Shown piece by piece: positions 1 through 9,736 of a DNA stretch of 64,000 nt. Made by a program: the position numbers and the translations under genes. This stretch comes from Acidobacteriota bacterium (GTDB lineage: Bacteria > Acidobacteriota > Vicinamibacteria > Vicinamibacterales > Fen-181): positions 37,797 through 101,796 of the forward strand of contig JADGOB010000001.1 of assembly GCA_017883185.1 (NCBI GenBank). The letters are read 5' to 3'. Numbering within the stretch: the stretch's first letter is position 1; each line of letters opens with the position of its first letter. Under the pieces are notes generated by a model that made no database searches, was not told the DNA's origin, and was given only the letters and a program-made list of their open reading frames with translations.

Positions 1-555
1 CCGGATCAGGAAGAAGGCGCCCATGACGGCATCGATCTCCTGAACGCCGTCCGGTTCCTCGAGGCGCACGAGCAGCGGCGGAAACCGCGTGGGCCAGAGC
101 TGCGACAAACCGATCGCGTCAGCGCCGAAGGTGCTCAGTGACGGAAAGCGCCCCCCCACGAAGCCCGGCCGGCCCTCGACGTCAATCAGCCCCGCGCCGC
201 AGATTCCGATGTCCTGACCGCGGGCGGATTCCATGAACGCGACCGGCCTGTCCACTGAAGACTCGAACAGCTCGGTGTCTGGGTTCAGGAACAGCAGGTA
301 GTCGCTTCGGGTGCCGCCGCCCCCCTGGTTACACGCCGCGCCAAATCCGCGGTTCTCTCCATTTCGAAGGACCTCCACCGGGAGATCGCCGGCCCGAAGG
401 CCGTCGGCGGATCCATCTGTCGACGCGTTATCGACCACGACGACGCGTCCGATCGTGTAATTCAGATGAGGGAGACTCCCGAGCGAATCGAGGCACGCCC
501 GCAGATGGGTCCCGGCATTCCAGTTGACGATGATGACGTCGAGCGTCGGTGGCAT
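1..555 (-). CDS. Glycosyltransferase family 2 (rhamnosyltransferase-like), C-terminus cut by window edge
   Basis: Reverse-strand translation MPPTLDVIIVNWNAGTHLRACLDSL...VVVVDNASTDGSADG...GENRGFGAACNQG...LLFLNPDTEL is typical GT2/GT-A; open to window start. Confidence 0.85.
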   Translation of the reverse strand, partial: MPPTLDVIIVNWNAGTHLRACLDSLGSLPHLNYTIGRVVVVDNASTDGSADGLRAGDLPVEVLRNGENRGFGAACNQGGGGTRSDYLLFLNPDTELFESSVDRPVAFMESARGQDIGICGAGLIDVEGRPGFVGGRFPSLSTFGADAIGLSQLWPTRFPPLLVRLEEPDGVQEIDAVMGAFFLIR

Positions 556-562
556 CAGTCGA

Positions 563-2095
563 TCAGGCGCCCGGCCCGTGCCGGAACTTGTTCCATGCCG
601 CAGTCATGACATCCCGCTCAACGAGGTCCACCATGCGTAGCGCGATGATACCCGAGAGCGTCAGCAGCGCGAGCAGCACGAGCAGCCGCACGGCCAGGGA
701 CCCGGTCGAGCCAACAGCGAGAAAAGCGAGCGCGACGAACAGGCACACCACAAGACCCCGCCAAGGCCGGAGCAAAGGCCGGAACGTCTTCCAGCGAACC
801 AGCCCGAGCAGGCACCAGAGGTCGGCCGTCGCGCGGAGGCACCAGACGGCAGCCGCGCCCTCGAGCCCGTGGCGAGCGGTCGCCGCCGCGAGGGCCGCCA
901 CGAACAGGGGCACCTCGACGACCTGCAACACGGCCACCGCCGCCGCGGCCCCCCGGGCTTGGAGATACGCCGACGGGGTCAGCGCGAGCCCGTTGACGAA
1001 CACACCGAGACTGAACCACTGCATGGCCGTCGTCCCGCGCGCGGCGAAGCCAGGCCCGAGCCAGACGGTCAGGATCTCCCGAGCCAATCCGGCGACGACC
1101 AACGTGACGGGAAACAGGAGCAAGAATGTGTATCGGACCGACCGGCGGAAGTAGTCGTCGAGCCGCGGGCTGTCATTCTCCAGCTCTGCGCTGAACACGG
1201 GAAACATCACCGCGCTGAGCGCGGCGGGAATGACCAGGGCCTTGGTGACCACTTCCTGCGGGGTGGCGTAGTAGGCGACGGCGGCGACCGGCACAATCGC
1301 GCCAATCACTACCCGGTCCAGCACGCCGAGCGCCGTCGACGCGAGGTTGGCCATCGTCAACCACGCGCCGGTGCCCATCAGCTCCCTCCACGCACCAGGG
1401 ATCTGCCCGATCGACTGGATCGTCCCCGGCTCGACGCGCATGGCGAACCACCCGTAGGCGAGGCAGGCGGCGACGCGGACGCCGACGAGGACCGCGACCG
1501 CCGGAACGAGCGAGTGCGAGAAGGGCAGCACGACGGCCGGCCCGAGGTACATGAGCGCGCTGGCCGGCAGGCGCACGAGGTTCACGAGGTCGAACCGCTG
1601 GTGCGCCTCGAGCAATCCGCGCAGCCCGGAAGCCACGGTGACGAAGGGAAGACCAATCGCGAGCACGCGAGTGGCCAGGCGCGCCTCCACGATCAGGTGG
1701 GCCGGAACGCGCAGCGCCGACGATACGATCCAGTCGGCGCCCGCCAGCAGCAAGGTAGCGCCGGCCAGACCCACGAGGCCGAGCAGCACGGAGGTCGTCC
1801 AGACAAGGAGAGGCACTCCCTCCGGGTCGCCGGCGCCCAGTCGCGACGCCACTCGCTGGGTCAGCGCCCGGCCCAGGCCCAGGTCGAGCAGGGTGAAATA
1901 GCCGAGCAAGGCCCACGCCATCGTGAGGAGGCCGAGCACGTCCAGTTGGTAGGAACGGGCGAGGAGCGGCAGGGCGACGATCGCCGCCCCGGCCGGCGCC
2001 AACTGGCCGGCCAGGTTCAGCACCGCGTTGCGCGCGAGAAAGCCCGCCCGGTATCTCGGAAGGCGATCGCCGATGCTGGCGCCGGGCGTCGTCAT
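563..2095 (-). CDS. Polysaccharide flippase / oligosaccharide translocase (Wzx/MATE-like)
   Basis: Multi-TM protein MTTPGASIGDRLPRYRAGFLARNAVLNLAGQLAPAGAAIVALPLLARSYQLDVLGLLTMAWALLGYFTLLDLGLGRALTQRVASRLG; start moved to the internal ATG relative to ORF 563..2437. Confidence 0.85.
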   Translation of the reverse strand: MTTPGASIGDRLPRYRAGFLARNAVLNLAGQLAPAGAAIVALPLLARSYQLDVLGLLTMAWALLGYFTLLDLGLGRALTQRVASRLGAGDPEGVPLLVWTTSVLLGLVGLAGATLLLAGADWIVSSALRVPAHLIVEARLATRVLAIGLPFVTVASGLRGLLEAHQRFDLVNLVRLPASALMYLGPAVVLPFSHSLVPAVAVLVGVRVAACLAYGWFAMRVEPGTIQSIGQIPGAWRELMGTGAWLTMANLASTALGVLDRVVIGAIVPVAAVAYYATPQEVVTKALVIPAALSAVMFPVFSAELENDSPRLDDYFRRSVRYTFLLLFPVTLVVAGLAREILTVWLGPGFAARGTTAMQWFSLGVFVNGLALTPSAYLQARGAAAAVAVLQVVEVPLFVAALAAATARHGLEGAAAVWCLRATADLWCLLGLVRWKTFRPLLRPWRGLVVCLFVALAFLAVGSTGSLAVRLLVLLALLTLSGIIALRMVDLVERDVMTAAWNKFRHGPGA

Positions 2096-2127
2096 CGAAG
2101 ATTCATGTCCCGCGTCCGACGCCGGAG

Positions 2128-3147
<1,020 letters not shown>

Positions 3148-3185
3148 CTAACGACTTGAAATTGTAAGGTGTTAGCGCCACGCGG

Positions 3186-4058
3186 TCAAGGACGTGAGGA
3201 GGCCGGCCGCCTCGCCTGGAGGTAGCGGGCAATGGCGTCCTGCCAGGTGGACATCGGCACGCCGGCCGCCGACAATTTCTCGTTCGACAGCGCGCAATAC
3301 TGCGGGCGCTGGGCCCTGAGCTTCGCATCCGTCATTCTGACGAGTTTCAGCCGAGGCTCGACTCCCAGTTGCCGGCCAACCTCGCGGGCCAGCGCCTCCC
3401 AGGTGCACGACCCGGAATTGACGCAGTGGTACAGCCCGTAAGGAGCCTGCCGGTCGAGCAACGCCTGCGTGGCCCTGGCCACGTCGTGCCCGTAACTGGG
3501 AGACACGGTCCGATCCACGAACACCGCGGCCTCGACGCCGTGCAAGACCGAATCGACGATTCGGTCCACGCTGGTCCGCCGGGGGCTGTCGTGGGGCGCC
3601 GACGATCCGAACACGCTCTCGACGCGCAGCACGTAATGGCGATCCGCCTCGCGCGCGAACCACTCGCCGACGAGCTTCGAGCAGGCATACGTGCTCCGGG
3701 GATTCGGCTGGTCCTCCTCGGTATGCGGTCGGTCGAGGGTGCCGTCGAACACGAAGTCGGTGCTGTAGTGCACGAAGGCGGCGCCGGCCGCCCTGGCGGC
3801 GTCCGCCAGCACCCGCACCGCGAAGGCGTTGACGTTCAGCGCCTCCACCGGCTCGTCTTCCGCCCCGTCCACGTCGGTGTATGCCGAGCAGTTGATCACC
3901 ACCCCCGGACGCACCTGGTCCACGACCGCCTGCACGGCGCGGTGGTCGCGCACGTCGAGGTCGGCCCGCGTCGTAGTCGTCACGTCGCACGTCGCGGCGA
4001 ACTGCGCGGCGACAGCGGCGCCAAGGTGCCCGGCGGATCCGACGACCAGGATCTTCAT
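3186..4058 (-). CDS. dTDP-4-dehydrorhamnose reductase-like (RfbD/RmlD family) sugar-nucleotide reductase
   Basis: MKILVVGSAGHLGAAVAAQF...VVINCSAYTDVDGAEDEP...VHYSTDFVFDG; RmlD motifs. Confidence 0.85.
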   Translation of the reverse strand: MKILVVGSAGHLGAAVAAQFAATCDVTTTTRADLDVRDHRAVQAVVDQVRPGVVINCSAYTDVDGAEDEPVEALNVNAFAVRVLADAARAAGAAFVHYSTDFVFDGTLDRPHTEEDQPNPRSTYACSKLVGEWFAREADRHYVLRVESVFGSSAPHDSPRRTSVDRIVDSVLHGVEAAVFVDRTVSPSYGHDVARATQALLDRQAPYGLYHCVNSGSCTWEALAREVGRQLGVEPRLKLVRMTDAKLRAQRPQYCALSNEKLSAAGVPMSTWQDAIARYLQARRPASSRP

Positions 4059-4059
4059 C

Positions 4060-5370
4060 TCAGGCCGCTCGCTTCCCGGCAAACTCGCGCATCTGCCGGT
4101 CGTCGAAGACGCCCTCCCACCGCGCGACGACCGCCGTGGCGATGCAGTTCCCCATCACGTTCACCGCGGTCCGCCCCATGTCCATGATCTGGTCGATGGC
4201 GAGCAGGATGGCCGCTCCCTCCATCGGCAGCTTGAACTGGCCGAGCGTCGCGGTCAACACGACGAGCGCCGCCCTGGGCACGCCGGCCACCCCCTTGCTC
4301 GTCAGCATGAGGGTCAGCATCATGAAGACCTGCTGCCCCACCGTCATCTCGACACCGAACAACTGCGCGACGAAGACGCTGGCCAGCGACAGGTAGAGCG
4401 TGGTGCCGTCGAGGTTGAAGCTGTACCCGGTGGGCAGCACGAGCCCGACGATGTTCTTCGGGCACCCGAACTTCTCCATCACCTCGAGCGCCTTCGGCAG
4501 GGCCGCCTCGCTGCTCGCCGTCGTGAACGCGATCAGGAACGGCTCGCGAACCGCCTTGATGAACGCGAAGAACGGCACCTTGATGATCAGCGACACGGCG
4601 CCGAGGACGACGACGGCGAACACCAGCAGGCCGCCGTACATCAGCAGCACGAGCTTGCCGAGCGTCACCAGGATCGCCAGCCCCATCTTGCCGACCGTCG
4701 CCGCGATCGCGGCCATCACGCCGAGCGGGGCGAACAGCATGACGTAGCCGGTGAACTTGAACATCGTCTGCGCGGTGCTCTCCAGCACGTCGACGATCGG
4801 CTGCCCCTTCTTGCCGATCGCCGCCACCGCGATCCCGAAGAAGATCGAGAAGACGACGAGCTGCAGGATCTCGCCTTCGGCCATCGCCTGCACCACCGAC
4901 GTCGGGAAGAGGTGGGTCAGCAGCTCCCACCCGCTCAGCGGCTTCTTGCTCGCGAGATCGCTGATGCCCTGGGTCACCGTCACCTGCACGCCCACGCCAG
5001 GCTTGAACACGTTGACGAGGCCCAGGCCGAGGAACAGCGCGATGGTGGTGGCGGCCTCGAAGTAGATGATTGCCTTCAGCCCGATTCGCCCCATCGCCTT
5101 CAGGTCGCCCGTCCTCGCGATCCCGACCACCAGCGTCGAAAACAGCAGCGGGGCGATGATCATCTTGATCATCCGCAGGAACGTGTCGGCAATCGGCTTG
5201 ATGCTCTCCGCCACGCCGACCACGTGCACGCCGTTCACGTCCGACGAAGGCCACAGGTAGCCAATGAAGACGCCGACAATCAGGCCGATAAAGATCTGCG
5301 TGGTCGTGCTCGGCATCCAAGAACGGCGGGCGGGCGCGCCCGAGGGGAGATCGGTGATGTGTACAGCCAT
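4060..5370 (-). CDS. Dicarboxylate/amino acid:cation symporter (DAACS family, GltP/DctA-like)
   Basis: SIKPIADTFLRMIKMIIAPLLFSTLVVGIA...TASSEAALPKALEVMEKFGCPKNIVGLVLPTGYSFNLDGTTLYLSLA. Confidence 0.92.
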   Translation of the reverse strand: MAVHITDLPSGAPARRSWMPSTTTQIFIGLIVGVFIGYLWPSSDVNGVHVVGVAESIKPIADTFLRMIKMIIAPLLFSTLVVGIARTGDLKAMGRIGLKAIIYFEAATTIALFLGLGLVNVFKPGVGVQVTVTQGISDLASKKPLSGWELLTHLFPTSVVQAMAEGEILQLVVFSIFFGIAVAAIGKKGQPIVDVLESTAQTMFKFTGYVMLFAPLGVMAAIAATVGKMGLAILVTLGKLVLLMYGGLLVFAVVVLGAVSLIIKVPFFAFIKAVREPFLIAFTTASSEAALPKALEVMEKFGCPKNIVGLVLPTGYSFNLDGTTLYLSLASVFVAQLFGVEMTVGQQVFMMLTLMLTSKGVAGVPRAALVVLTATLGQFKLPMEGAAILLAIDQIMDMGRTAVNVMGNCIATAVVARWEGVFDDRQMREFAGKRAA

Positions 5371-5384
5371 GGTGGTTTTCGTTT

Positions 5385-6509
5385 CTAGACGACCTGCGCG
5401 ATCGACTCGACGACGTACCGCTGCTGCGCCTCGGTCAGCTCGCCGTAGATCGGAAGCGCCAGCGTGTGGTCCGCGGCGTCTTCCGCCGCGGGGAAATCGC
5501 CCTTCGAGTGACCGAGATGGGCGAAGCACTCCTGGAGGTGGAACGGCACCGGGTAGTAGATCTCGGTGCCAACGCGGCGCGCGTCGAGCGCGGCCTTTAC
5601 GCGGTCGCGTTCCGCGAGGCGAATCACGAACTGGTTGTAGATGTGATAGAAGCCGTCCGGCTCTACGGGCAGCTCGACCTGCCCCTTGACGACGAGCGGC
5701 GCGAACAGCTCGCGGTAGCGGGCCGCGTTGCGGCGCCTGGCCTCGGTCCACGCGGCGAGGTGCGGCAGCTTCACGCGCAGCACCGCGGCCTGGATCGCGT
5801 CGAGGCGGAAATTGGCGCCGACCAGCTTGTGGAAGTACTTCGGTTCGGCGCCGTGGTTGCGAACCAGGCGCAGACGGTGGGCGAGTGCCGCGTCGTTGGT
5901 CGTGACGAAGCCGCCGTCGCCGAAGGCGCCGAGGTTCTTGCTCGGGAAGAACGAGAAGCAGCCGATCGTGCCGAGGCCGCCCACGGGCCGGCCATGGTAG
6001 CGGCTGCCAATCGCCTGGGCCGCATCCTCGATCACGGCGACGCCGGCCTTGGCGGCAAGTTCGAGGATAGGCGTCATCTCGGCGCTGCAGCCGTACAGAT
6101 GCACCGGGATGATCGCCCTGGTCCGCGGGGTGATGGCCGCGGCGATCGCCGCCGGGTCGACGTTATAGGTCACCCGGTCGATGTCCACGAGCACCGGCCG
6201 CGCCCCCAGCCGCACCACGCAGCCGGCCGTGGCGAAGAACGAATAGGTACTGGTGATGACCTCGTCGCCCGCCCCGATGTTCAGCGCCATCATCGCGGCC
6301 AGCAGGGCGTCGGTGCCCGACGACACGCCGACGGCCTCTTTGACCTCCAGCATCCCGGCCAACTCGCGCTCGAGCCCTTCCACTTCCGGGCCCATGATGA
6401 AGCGCTGACTGTCGCAGACGCGGGTGATCGCGGCCAGCACCTCGTCACGGATGGGCTGATACTGCGCCTGGAGATCGAGAAGGGGAACCGAGGTGACCTC
6501 GAACGACAT
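5385..6509 (-). CDS. DegT/DnrJ/EryC1/StrS family PLP-dependent aminotransferase
   Basis: [21 protein letters not shown]...[16 protein letters not shown]...[39 protein letters not shown]. Confidence 0.92.
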   Translation of the reverse strand: MSFEVTSVPLLDLQAQYQPIRDEVLAAITRVCDSQRFIMGPEVEGLERELAGMLEVKEAVGVSSGTDALLAAMMALNIGAGDEVITSTYSFFATAGCVVRLGARPVLVDIDRVTYNVDPAAIAAAITPRTRAIIPVHLYGCSAEMTPILELAAKAGVAVIEDAAQAIGSRYHGRPVGGLGTIGCFSFFPSKNLGAFGDGGFVTTNDAALAHRLRLVRNHGAEPKYFHKLVGANFRLDAIQAAVLRVKLPHLAAWTEARRRNAARYRELFAPLVVKGQVELPVEPDGFYHIYNQFVIRLAERDRVKAALDARRVGTEIYYPVPFHLQECFAHLGHSKGDFPAAEDAADHTLALPIYGELTEAQQRYVVESIAQVV

Positions 6510-6627
6510 GTGGGCTGATCCTTCTACGTTGCGATGCTGCACGTCCCCATCATTCCTAAGTACTTCGACTCGCAATTACGGCCACGATCGGCTCTCGGCG
6601 CACGTGGCCGGTTGTGCTCGCTCAGCA

Positions 6628-6680
6628 CTTAGTCCTGAGGGCACAAATACGTCGCCGTATTTGTGCATCGAAGGACTAAG
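6628..6680. repeat. Nested strong hairpin
   Basis: Outer CTTAGTCCT/AGGACTAAG (9 bp perfect) enclosing GCACAAATAC-GTCGCC-GTATTTGTGC (10 bp perfect). Confidence 0.75.
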
Positions 6681-6745
6681 ACAGATTCCAGGGACCCCGC
6701 AGAAACCTGCTCCATTCATCACGATCTCAGCCCTGGAAGATGTCT
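6679..6745 (-). repeat. 67-bp dispersed palindromic element, copy A
   Basis: Reverse complement AGACATCTTCCAGGGCTGAGATCGTGATGAATGGAGCAGGTTTCTGCGGGGTCCCTGGAATCTGTCT; same length as and closely similar to 39264..39330; ~15-bp terminal inverted repeats. Confidence 0.8.
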
Positions 6746-7310
6746 AGCGCCCGACGACCAGCGACGGCGCGCCCCACAGGGCGAGGTCGTTCCGCAAGTC
6801 GTTGCCCTTGCCGGGCATGCTGGCGTTGGTGCTCAGGATCAGCTTGACCTCACGCCCGGCGTAGGCGGAGAGGTCGAGCGCCACGGGAATCCAGCGCTGG
6901 TCCGACTTGTTGGCGGCCGGGTTCACGTGCTGGTTCAGCAGTTCCTCGTAGACGCCCTTCCCGTCGTCGACGCCGAGCCGGAACAGGACGCCATCGCCCT
7001 CCTTGTCCCAGACCGACGGGTCCAAGGCGATCGACGCGCTGAACCACGAGTCGGGCGGCGGCGTCAGCCGAAACGTGATGCGCCCGTTCGCCTGCTCGCG
7101 GATGCACGCCTTCGCTTCGCCGTTGATCGTCACGGTCATCACCTTGATGGCCTCGTCGGGCGGCACGGGCCCCGACCGCTTCTCGGCCTGCGGCAGCAGC
7201 GGGACGAGGTCAACACTGCCCGCCGTCCCGGAATTGCGGCGCCACCCCCACACGAGCAACCCGAGCACCACGATCACACCGATGAGAATCAACCAGCGGT
7301 TTCGAAACAT
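6744..7310 (-). CDS. Hypothetical membrane-anchored protein, C-terminal beta-rich domain
   Basis: N-terminal TM helix MFRNRWLILIGVIVVLGLLVWGW then ...WFSASIALDPSVWDKEGDGVLFRLGVDDG...VPVALDLSAYAGREVKLILSTN. Confidence 0.65.
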   Translation of the reverse strand: MFRNRWLILIGVIVVLGLLVWGWRRNSGTAGSVDLVPLLPQAEKRSGPVPPDEAIKVMTVTINGEAKACIREQANGRITFRLTPPPDSWFSASIALDPSVWDKEGDGVLFRLGVDDGKGVYEELLNQHVNPAANKSDQRWIPVALDLSAYAGREVKLILSTNASMPGKGNDLRNDLALWGAPSLVVGR

Positions 7311-7745
7311 GTCTCTTCTTCCTATCTGATGGCTGGCAGCAGCACGGCCGACCGGAACCGCGCGGGACGCCCGGCAGATCCAAGGCCGCTACATGGTACA
7401 CTCCGCGGCCCGTTTGAGCCAATGGTCAGCCGCTTTCCCCGGCTGCGTGACCCTGCCGGGGCCTGGCAGCTTCCCACAGGACCCAGGCGCTGGCGGTAAG
7501 GGTCGGTCCGGCGTGTCGGACCGCATTCCCCGGAATTTCAAAGCGGTCAGAGTGTACCCCACGATTGTGATATTCCGATTACCAAAGCGTAAGCCAGCGA
7601 CTCGCCCTCCGCGCCGCCCCCCCCGAGGGAACCCGCGTAATTTCCTCAGCAAATCTGCCGATTTCAAGCTCGTTTCGCCCTCGGTTCCGGTGGTACCCCC
7701 CTTGCTATTTCGACCGGCATGTCGGTCCCCCGAGCCAAAGGCATC

Positions 7746-9473
7746 ATGTCAAAGACTTCACGCTCCATCATCCTCCTGGCGCTGCTCGTGCTGTTCGCCG
7801 CCCCGCTCCATGCCGGGTCGGTGACTGTGACATGGGATTCGAACACCGAGGCGGACATCGTCGGCTACACGGTGTTCTACGGCACGCAGTCGGGCATCTA
7901 CACAACCAGCCGGTCGGTGGGCAACTTCACCATCTGGACAGCGGAGGACCTGACCGAGGGCCAGACCTACTACTTCGCGGTGCAGGCCCTTAGCGGGGAC
8001 GGCCTGACGAGCCCGTTGTCGCAGGAAGTCAGCACGACAATCCCGGGCATCGCCACGACGGGTGAAACAGAGACCCAATGGATGACGCGTTTCGGCATCA
8101 CGGACATGTCCGGGGACTCGGACGGCGACGGCGTGAGCAACCGTGACGAATACCTGGCCGGCACGGACCCGAACGTGCCCAACACCTGGATGCTCGCCGA
8201 AGGCGCCACCGGTTTCTTCAAGATGCGTCTGGCCATCACCAACCCGGGCACCGACCCGGCGGAAATCACCGTCAAGTTCCTCCGCGAGGGAACGACCCCG
8301 ATCACCCGGCAGTACTCGATTCCCGGCATGAGCCGGCAGACCGTTCAAATGAACGAGATTCCGGGCCTCGAGAACATCTCCGTCTCCACCGAGGTCACCA
8401 CGCAACGCGGCGGCGTCCTGGTCGAGCGGACGATGACATGGGGCGGCGCCGAGAAGATGGATTCGGCCCACACCGGAAAGGCCGTGTCGCGGCCGCGGAC
8501 CGAGTGGTACTTCGCTGAGGGCGATGCGCGCAACTTCGAGACCTACCTCCTGCTGGCCAACAGCAACGCGGACGACGTGAACGTCGAGGTGAGCTACCTC
8601 CTCGACAATGGCCAGATGGTGCACGATTCCTACGGGGTCGGCGCCAACCAGCGACGGACGGTCTACACGAACAACGTGCCGGGCCTCCTGGGGGCCTCGT
8701 TCTCGATGTCGGTCGTCGCGTCGGCCCCGATCACCGCCGAGCGCGCGATGTACTTCAGCACGGCCGACACCTGGTACAAGGGCGGAACTGACTCGGCCGG
8801 TGTCGAGGCGCCTGCGACGCAGTGGTTCATCGCCGAAGGCCACACCGGGGAGATGTTCTCGGAGTACATCCTCCTGTTCAACCCGAGTCAGGCGACCGCC
8901 ACCGCGACAATTCGCTACCTCCGGCCGGTCGGCCCGGTCGTCACCCGGACCTACACGCTCAACCCGGCCAGCCGCACCACGATCTTCGTGAACGACATCC
9001 CGGGGCTCGAATCCACCGACGTCTCCGCGTCCATCACCTCGACGCTGCCGATCATCGCGGAGCGGTCGATGTACTGGCCCGGCCGGTGGGGTCAGTGGTA
9101 CGAGGGCCACAACGCGGCAGCGCTCTCGGCGATCGGAACACAGTGGGCCCTCGCCGAAGGCGAGACGGGCGGTGACAGGAACGCCATCAGCTATATCCTG
9201 ATGGCGAATCCGACCGAGCAGGACGCCACCGTCAACGTGACCATCATCCGGGACAACGGCCTCGCGCCCGTCGTCGTGGGCAGAACGGTGAAGGCCAACT
9301 CCCGGCTGACGATGAACTCGACCGAGCTGCCGCTGGCCTCCGGCGAGCAGTTCGGGGTGCTCGTAGAGTCGACCAACGGCGTGCCGATCGCGGTGGAGCG
9401 CGCGATGTACTGGGATGGCGCCGGCAAGCACTGGAGTGCCGGCACCAGCGAGACTGGCTTCCTCCTCAAGTAG
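7746..9473 (+). CDS. Secreted fibronectin type III protein with four tandem 'WxxAEG...ER.MYW' repeats
   Basis: Signal peptide MSKTSRSIILLALLVLFAAPLHAG; FnIII-like VTWDSNTEADIVGYTVFYG; Asp-rich DSDGDGVSNRDEYLAGTDP; repeats starting WMLAEGA, WYFAEGD, WFIAEGH, WALAEGE. Confidence 0.85.
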   Translation: MSKTSRSIILLALLVLFAAPLHAGSVTVTWDSNTEADIVGYTVFYGTQSGIYTTSRSVGNFTIWTAEDLTEGQTYYFAVQALSGDGLTSPLSQEVSTTIPGIATTGETETQWMTRFGITDMSGDSDGDGVSNRDEYLAGTDPNVPNTWMLAEGATGFFKMRLAITNPGTDPAEITVKFLREGTTPITRQYSIPGMSRQTVQMNEIPGLENISVSTEVTTQRGGVLVERTMTWGGAEKMDSAHTGKAVSRPRTEWYFAEGDARNFETYLLLANSNADDVNVEVSYLLDNGQMVHDSYGVGANQRRTVYTNNVPGLLGASFSMSVVASAPITAERAMYFSTADTWYKGGTDSAGVEAPATQWFIAEGHTGEMFSEYILLFNPSQATATATIRYLRPVGPVVTRTYTLNPASRTTIFVNDIPGLESTDVSASITSTLPIIAERSMYWPGRWGQWYEGHNAAALSAIGTQWALAEGETGGDRNAISYILMANPTEQDATVNVTIIRDNGLAPVVVGRTVKANSRLTMNSTELPLASGEQFGVLVESTNGVPIAVERAMYWDGAGKHWSAGTSETGFLLK

Positions 9474-9645
9474 TTCGCCGGATTCCGAGCGGGGCCCAGG
9501 TGAGCCCCGCTGGGACGTCGTGTTGCCGACAGCGGGGCTGGACGGGGTCGCACGCGAATCCCGCCAGCCCCATCGTGTTTCCGGTCCTCGGTTTCCCCGC
9601 AACGCCAACTGCCAGGCCGCTGAAGAAGGCCGGCCTCGAGCTTCG

Positions 9646-9674
9646 TTGACACGCAAAAGAAGCTCGGCTATTCT
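9646..9674 (+). promoter_or_regulatory. Sigma70-like promoter
   Basis: TTGACA - 17 bp - TATTCT, 63 bp upstream of the CDS at 9737. Confidence 0.55.
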
Positions 9675-9736
9675 TGCAAATGTTTGTCGATAAAGGTGTT
9701 CCTCATTCCGCATTCTCCGATCCGCGAGTTCCGTCG

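Noticed and set aside
3829-5388. 519-aa plus-strand ORF opposite the DAACS symporter
   Set aside because: Mirror ORF, charged low-complexity sequence typical of antisense to a GC-rich membrane protein gene.
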